Assembly: GCA_026826555.1 (NCBI GenBank)
Contig: JAKSZT010053887.1
Span: 63,907,373-63,971,372 of the forward strand
Reading direction: 5' to 3'
Origin: Tolypeutes matacus
Taxonomy: Eukaryota > Chordata > Mammalia > Cingulata > Chlamyphoridae
Length of the DNA stretch: 64,000 bases
This document shows positions 58,340 to 64,000 of this stretch, in pieces (the first letter of the stretch is position 1; each line of letters opens with the position of its first letter). The translations under genes and the position numbers were made by a program. The notes beneath the pieces are model-generated. The model made no database searches and was not told the origin of the DNA. It saw only the letters and a list, made by a program, of their open reading frames with translations.

Positions 58340-58830
58340 AATCTGTTTCTCCTTTTAGAGCATGAGAGATAATGTGGAAGAAAGTCAAGGGAGACTCAGC
58401 AAATAGCCAGCACCCACAGCCAGATATTGAGTGAAGCCATCTTGAACCTTCTAGCCTAGCCAACTTTCCAGTCTGTGGTGTGCTGGGGAAATCTTTAACA
58501 AATGACTCTCTAGGAAGGAAAAAGCCTGATTTGTAGCATTTGCAACTTTCTGTGGTGTAAAGACCCACACACCATGGTCAGTTTCATACTATGAATGTGA
58601 TGCCACCAGGTTCCCCCAATTCCTGCAACCATAATCTTTCATGAACTGCTTCTCACCAGCCTTAGCACACCACTGGCTCCAGCTAATTGGAGCAGAATGA
58701 ATAAGCCCAGGTGAAACCACCAGAGGAAGTGCCTGGGCAACCCGCAGGCACTTGAGAAATCAGTCATTGTTATTTCAAGCTCTTCAGTTCTGGGTGTTTG
58801 ATAGGCAGCAAGGACTAACTAAAGCAATGA
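58340..58830 (+). mobile_element. MLT1-like (ERVL-MaLR) LTR
   Basis: 'agtcaagggagactcagcaa', 'gaagccatcttgaaccttct' and 'agcctagccaactttccag', then a terminal part 'tcattgttatttcaagctct', 'tcagttctgggtgtttgata' and 'ggcagcaaggactaacta', follow the MLT1 layout. Edges approximate, no internal genes. Confidence 0.6.
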
Positions 58831-59224
58831 ACAGTGATAAAATGGAATTACTAGTATGATACTTAAAATAACGTAAGTGATTCACTTGTGTCAATTATTG
58901 GACTAATGATAATATTAGAAAACAAAGGATAAAATATCTTCATGTCTAATTTCTCTCAACAAGAGACAAAATGTTAAGAATTTATTACAATCTCTTTAAT
59001 GAGTTAATCTCAGTACAATTCTGATTGATTACCAATGGCCTAAAAAGAAAAACAATGTGGAGGGGATTTAAATTATAATGAAATTTAAATATATTGAAAG
59101 AGTACTGTATCTCTACACTAATTTTTAAACAAAAATATATTTCTATTTGAGAGAGAAATGTTTGAAACTCATAGGTCTCTGGAATTTACACTGTCATACA
59201 AAATTCTTTTTAATGCACAAGAAG
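58831..59224. other. Unassigned sequence
   Basis: No feature recognised. Confidence 0.4.
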
Positions 59225-59415
59225 AAGATTTGGATACTTTTTATCTCATTTGTTACCTATGACAACGTTTTAAGTATCAGTATTATGTTTTTATAGATGA
59301 AATAAGCTCAGAATGTGCATGTAATTTTCCTAATTGTGTATGTAGATAAGTAAAACAGAATTTAAACATTATTCTGACTCCACATTCCATATTCTTTCCA
59401 TTCTACCACGCTTCC
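59225..59415 (-). mobile_element. MIR/L2-like fragment
   Basis: 'tatgtttttatagatgaaat', 'gtaattttcctaattgtgta' and 'tctttccattctaccacgct' resemble antisense MIR or L2 3' text. Very diverged. Confidence 0.45.
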
Positions 59416-60129
59416 TACTTATCAATCTGTTTAAAACATTTTAATCAGACACATAAATATGGACTTAAAACAAAAGTTTTATTTTGACTTAGAACTCATT
59501 TGCATTTTATGTACTTAGCATGAGATGTCCTTTATGCCCTTTTTTCACATGAAATACTGAGAGATAAGCCCATGGGAATTACTGCCAACATTTTTTTAAA
59601 TTATAATTTTATTTTTCCTTAATGAGGACAGGTAAACTGAGCAGCTCACATTTGGTCAGAGCCTGTGGGAGCTTATCAGACAACTACATTTATCAGCTAT
59701 TCATTTTGGAAAGGTCTGTGTATTAATAATGACTGCTATAGGCATTTTTCAACAGTATAGAATAGAGTTCAGTTGGTAATGATAGCTAATAGGAATATTC
59801 CCTGCTAAAGAAGATGGAAGACAGTGATTTTTCTCTACTAGAACTGTTGTGATTAAATCTCTTTGGCAATATAGGAAGTCTGTTTGGAAAGCCTTAACTA
59901 CTACTATATTATGAATTTCCCTAATGAGGATGAGGAGCTTTTAAAGGTGATACAAGGAAAGCATCTAATACTAGTGTAGTCGTTATTCAATAATGCACTT
60001 GTCTGTTGAACCAAATTAAGACTGAATCGATTAAGACTAGAAATAGTGAAGAAATCATTCAGCAGGAATGTGGTAGAAAGAACCCTAGCACAGAGGGAGG
60101 CTTTGTTAAATGACCTCTAATATCCCTTC
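59416..60129. other. Unassigned sequence
   Basis: No feature recognised. Confidence 0.4.
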
Positions 60130-60531
60130 TGTGGAGATTGAACCATGTACTCCTCAAAAGACATGTTGGTCTTAATTGGTGTTCCTGTGGGTATGAATCC
60201 ATTTTTGAATGGGACCTTTGAAGATGCTCTTATTAGTTAAGGTGTGGCTAAACTAAATGAGAGTGGACCTTAATCCATTACAGTTGGTATCCGTACATGC
60301 AAAGGAAATTGGACCAGAGGTAGAAGCCAAAAGTAGAAGAAATCATGTAATAGAGGGTTGCCAGACTTTGGCAGAATGCTATCTCCATAACAGCTCATGG
60401 GAGACAGCATGGCCTTACCAATAACTTTGACTTTGGACTTCTAGCCTCCAAAATCATGAGCAAAGAAATTCTAGTTGTTTATGCCATCCATTCTGTGGTA
60501 TTTTTCATAGTAAATCTAGTAAGCTAAGGCA
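60130..60531 (+). mobile_element. MaLR-type solo LTR
   Basis: 402 bp beginning TG ('tgtggagattgaaccatgta') and ending CA ('agtaagctaaggca'). 'ggacttctagcctccaaaat' and 'attctagttgtttatgccat' near the right end are typical of MLT1/MST LTRs. The flanking 5-mers (ccttc, ctttt) do not match exactly, so the TSD has decayed or the edges shift by a base. No internal genes. Confidence 0.75.
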
Positions 60532-61609
60532 CTTTTAAATCTGGATAGTCTTTGATTCTTCGATTTGGTGAAATGACATGGAGTTCACAATCTTTTGTAT
60601 ATGCTTCTTTGGAAAAAATATTCTTACAGTAATTTTGGTCCCCAGAATTGTGTTCTTGTGCTAGCAACTTGCTGTGAAAAGGTGAATAAAACAACTCACA
60701 GTCCTTCTGGGCTGAAGAGCTAACGCTTCTGGCAGAGTTGATAGTGGGGGTGGAGGGTTTTGTCAAGAATAACCTCAGTAGAGAAGTGCCACTTCAGCAA
60801 GTTCTTAAAATATTAGTAATTCTTTCCAGGCAGATTCATATAGTAAGAGAAGTTTGTGGAGGATAGGGTAAGAGGAGGTTCAGGCTTATAAAACTCATGG
60901 GAAAAGGCATGGAAAAATCAAAGGACATATTGAGGTTTGGAAATGATTACTACTCAAAAGTTTCTAAAATCAAGTAGGAATGTATATATGTCAGGATGAT
61001 GAGAGCTAATGGGACAGGTAGGAATAGCCCTCTATGACAGATCCTTAGTGTTTTGAATGAATTGAGAAGTCATATATTTGAATCTTATTCCATCTTTGTA
61101 CATTTAATAGAAAAATTGCCTTGTATAGTTAAACCAAATCATATAGTATCCACAGTAATGGAGTTATATCATAATGCAAGGATTTATTCTGAGGGTAAAA
61201 TTTAGTACATGACCATGTGTTTTCTCACACTACAATATGCACTGATAAATAGTACTAAGAAAATATGTGAACTTTTGCCAGGTGCAAAATTCATGCTCAG
61301 GGAGACAAATGTGTACTAAATGTTAACTTGATATCACATTTACTATGCTATAGAAAATTTGTGTCATGTGACTTTATGAATATCAAAAACTTCCATGGTG
61401 TAAAGATAAAGTCCAGATATATTCCTGAAGATTTTATTTAGAAGCAACAGATGGATTTACTTTGTTATCAACTGAAGAACAGGATTTCCACAAGGCACTA
61501 TAATTGTCATTTGTGATAAAAGGTGGGTGTTTGAATTAGATAATCTGTACAAAAGCAGATGGGTGTTCAACCTCTTGCCTTCAAAATTTGACTAACTTAA
61601 AAAAACAAT
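60532..61609. other. Unassigned sequence
   Basis: No gene or repeat recognised with confidence. Confidence 0.4.
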
Positions 61610-62292
61610 TGATTTCTGGGAAGATGGTGTGGAGTAGGTAGTGAGGACTCAACTCCCTCACAACAACAAAGGAGGAAGGGCAAAAAGGTTGTCTAAGGGA
61701 CCTGCTTTGGAGACCTGCAGACCAGGTGACTGCTGCACATTCACCAGGAGGGTGAGAGACAGAGACAAATAAGATGAAACCATGAGTTATTAGCCCCAGA
61801 AGCTGGGAATGGCACCCATACCCTACTGTCAAGGTGAGCAGCCTGGATAAAACCTTACTGCAGTAGGCTGAGAGCGGAACAGTTGTCTTCTCTGGAAAGA
61901 GGGAGGGTGTGGCGGAAGGCAGAGGGTGGCTTCTCTTTAATGAATTTGCCTAGCAGAGCCCTCATTGAATTTCTGTTCTGACCAGACCAGAATGATAGGC
62001 AAGTGGAGGTTGAAAGAGACACCTCACAGAAGATTTGCTGATAAGCACCATCTTCTGACTGGCCAGGAAACTGCAAGAAGAAAAAACACCAGAAAATTCT
62101 CATGCCAGACTCCTTGGTTTGAATCTACACCACATTAGTGAGTCCCTGGCCTTATTTTGATAAATTAAGTTGGACGATTTTAAAGACTTAGAAAAAGTTG
62201 AACCAAAAAATCAAAGAAGAGCCGTGAAACAAAACCACTAGACAAGAGAGAGAGAAATTGACCATCAGAGTGAATTCACTAACATATTAAGA

Positions 62293-63271
62293 TGGCCGGA
62301 CAGCAGCAAAAATTATAAGCCATACTAAGAAACAGGAAGAGATTACACAGCCACAAAAAAAAAAAAAAATCCTGATAAGACATAATATTTAAGACAACAA
62401 ATCAATGATAATCACACAAATCTCCTAAATTAATTCAAGGAGCTGAAGGAAAATATGAATAAAGAGATGAAGGATATTGAGAAGGCATTGGGTGATCATA
62501 AATAACAACTGAAATCCTACAAAGAAAAGTCACAGAGATTATGGGAATAAAAGACACAAGAGATGAGATTAAAAATACATTAAAGGCATATAGCAGCAGA
62601 TTTTAATTGGTGGAGGACAGGTTTAGTGAATTTCAGGACCAACTATCTGAACTTGAAAAGAAAGGAAAACAGAAAGAAAAAAGAATGGAAAAAAATAGCA
62701 CAGGGCTTCAGGGAATTGAATGACAATATGAAACACACAAACATACACATTTGTGTATGGAATGGAAAAGGTGCAGAAAGGATATTTGAGGAAATAAGGA
62801 CCAAAAACTTCAATTCACCCTTAAGAAAGACATAAATATCAATATCCAAGAAGAACAATGTACCCCAAACAGAATAAATCCAAACAGACCAATTCCAATA
62901 CACCTACTATTCAGAAAGACAAATACCAGAGATAAAGACAGGATTCTGAAAGCATCAAGAAAAAAGCAATGTATCACATGCAAGAGATCATCAATAAGGC
63001 TTAGTGCTTATCTCTCATAAGAAAGCATGGAGAAGAGAAGAAAGTGGTATGACGAATTTCATGAACTGAGAAAGAAAAACTGCCAGTCAAGAACTCTGTA
63101 TCTGGCAAATCTGCCCTTCAAAAATGAGGGTGAATTTAAAGTGTTCACAAACAAACATAAACAAAGAGAGTATATTATGAAAAGATTGGTTTTACAAGAG
63201 ATATTAACAGTAGTGCTACAGCCTGAACAGAAAATACAAGTAAGAGAGACTTGTAGAAAAGAGTATAAATG
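62293..63271 (+). pseudogene. L1-F ORF1, broken
   Basis: The start is probably at 62,293 (atggccggacag) and meets a stop after a few codons. Coiled-coil-like text runs to about 62,700. The carboxy-terminal part at 63,027-63,272 is in one frame: EKRRKWYDEFHELRKK, then ANLPFKNEGEFKVFTNKHK and LVLQEILTVVLQ, matching the L1 ORF1 C-terminal domain. Multiple disruptions lie between. Confidence 0.8.
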
Positions 63272-63350
63272 AAGATTATTAGGAAAGGTAAACTGAAGAG
63301 TAAAAAGACAGGCAATAGTAAGATATGACAATGGAAAACCAAAGGATAAA

Positions 63351-64000
63351 ATGGATGAAGAAAGTAATGCCTTTATAGTAATAATGTTGAATGATAATGG
63401 ATTGAACTCCTCAATCAAAATACACAGGCTGACATAATGGATACAAAAATATGAGCCATCTACATACTGTCTACAAGAGACTCTTTTCAGTCATAAGGTC
63501 ACAATCAGGTTGAAAGTGAAAGGATGGAAAAAGATATTCCATGAAAATAGTAATAAAAAAGATCTGGAGTAGCGATACTAATATTGGAAAAATATATTTT
63601 AAATGCAAACTTGTTACAAAGGATGAAGAAAGCCAATATATATTATAAAAGGGGCAATTTACAAAGGAGAAATAACTATAATAAATACCAGCTACCCTGG
63701 GTGCCCCAAGATACATGAGGCATACACTGGCAAAACTGAACGGAGAAATAGACGTCTCTACAGCAATAGTTGGAGACTTCAATACACCACTCTCAGAATT
63801 GGATGGAGCATCTGGACAGAAGATAAATAAGGGAATAGAGATCTTGAATAATATGATAAATGAAATAGACGTAACAGACATTTATAGAGCATTACTTACC
63901 AAACCAGCAAAATTTACGTTCTTTTCAAGTGCTCACTCTCCCAAGTGTAGACCATATGATGTGTCACAAGACAGTTCTCAAAAAATTAAAAAAGAATGAA
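63351..64000 (+). pseudogene. L1-F ORF2 start (endonuclease), broken and partial
   Basis: From Met 63,351 the reading is endonuclease-like: MLNDNGLNSSIKIHRL, then YCLQET with the catalytic Glu (about 63,465-63,483). Stops occur at about 63,436 and later. The second part, 63,715-63,999, matches the middle of the domain (EIDVSTAIVGDFNTPLSELD). Incomplete at the window edge. Confidence 0.85.

Larger units (their letters stand above)
61610..64000 (+). mobile_element. L1-F: older L1, 5' part, cut by the window end
   Basis: The 5' edge 'gatttctgggaagatggtgt' carries a YY1-like 'agatggtg'. The 5' UTR aligns with L1-C ('gacctgctttggagacctgc'; 'gagttattagccccagaagc'). ORF1 and the start of ORF2 follow, both decayed. 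It lacks the pyrimidine tract: only a short A-rich stretch precedes ORF1. The rest lies beyond 64,000. Confidence 0.8.

Noticed and set aside
1..64000. CRISPR array, operon, phage or plasmid features
   Set aside because: No regularly spaced short repeats, no prokaryotic gene clusters and no ribosome-binding-site pattern. The content is clearly mammalian interspersed repeats.

Overview
This window is mammalian nuclear DNA: AT-rich, without operons or bacterial-type genes, and built mainly from retrotransposons of several ages. I find no host protein-coding gene and no credible host exon. The best clue to the organism is one interspersed element at 1,060-1,558. It resembles the tRNA-Ala-related DAS-type SINEs I know from armadillos. 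The L1 and MaLR-type LTR families here also resemble ones I associate with Xenarthra (sloths, anteaters, armadillos). There is only one such SINE in 64 kb, while L1 dominates. That fits a sloth or anteater slightly better than an armadillo, but this is inference. A 400-base run of N (29,322-29,721) marks a draft-assembly gap.

Layout. 1-3,837: an old antisense L1 ORF2 remnant, split by a younger L1 3' piece that itself contains the SINE, then a diverged tandem pair of about 240-bp units. 3,838-13,108: L1-A, a full-length but dead L1 on the + strand with a 16-bp target-site duplication (TSD); its very long 3' UTR carries a solo LTR. 13,109-22,808: mostly unrecognised sequence with a HAL1/L1-like fossil, a hAT (MER5-like) fossil split by an L1 3' end, a MIR and an ERV LTR. 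22,809-29,827: L1-B, the youngest-looking full-length L1, with matching TSDs and an uninterrupted 326-codon ORF1; its ORF2 is broken and its 3' part falls in the gap. 29,828-34,750: AT-rich DNA with two ERVL-like LTR pieces and a perfect 22-bp hairpin. 34,750-46,280: L1-C, full length and dead, inserted into an older antisense L1. 46,634-48,431: L1-E, an antisense insertion made only of L1 3' UTR sequence. 48,432-61,600: largely unrecognised, with MIR, MER5A and MaLR-type LTR insertions. 61,610-64,000: L1-F, an older + strand L1 cut by the window end.

How the parts relate. L1-A, L1-B and L1-C share one architecture: 5' UTR with a YY1-like start, a long pyrimidine-rich tract just before ORF1, ORF1 and then ORF2. 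L1-A and L1-C also share a 3' UTR of 2.4 kb or more. Two features of this L1 lineage merit follow-up. First, a segment of about 73 bp in the 5' UTR of L1-A and L1-C looks like tRNA-Ala, with A- and B-box-like sequences. Second, the 3' UTR of L1-A and L1-C contains two successive, mutually homologous 3' ends; the second module also occurs alone as L1-E. I see no other candidate for a new biological system.
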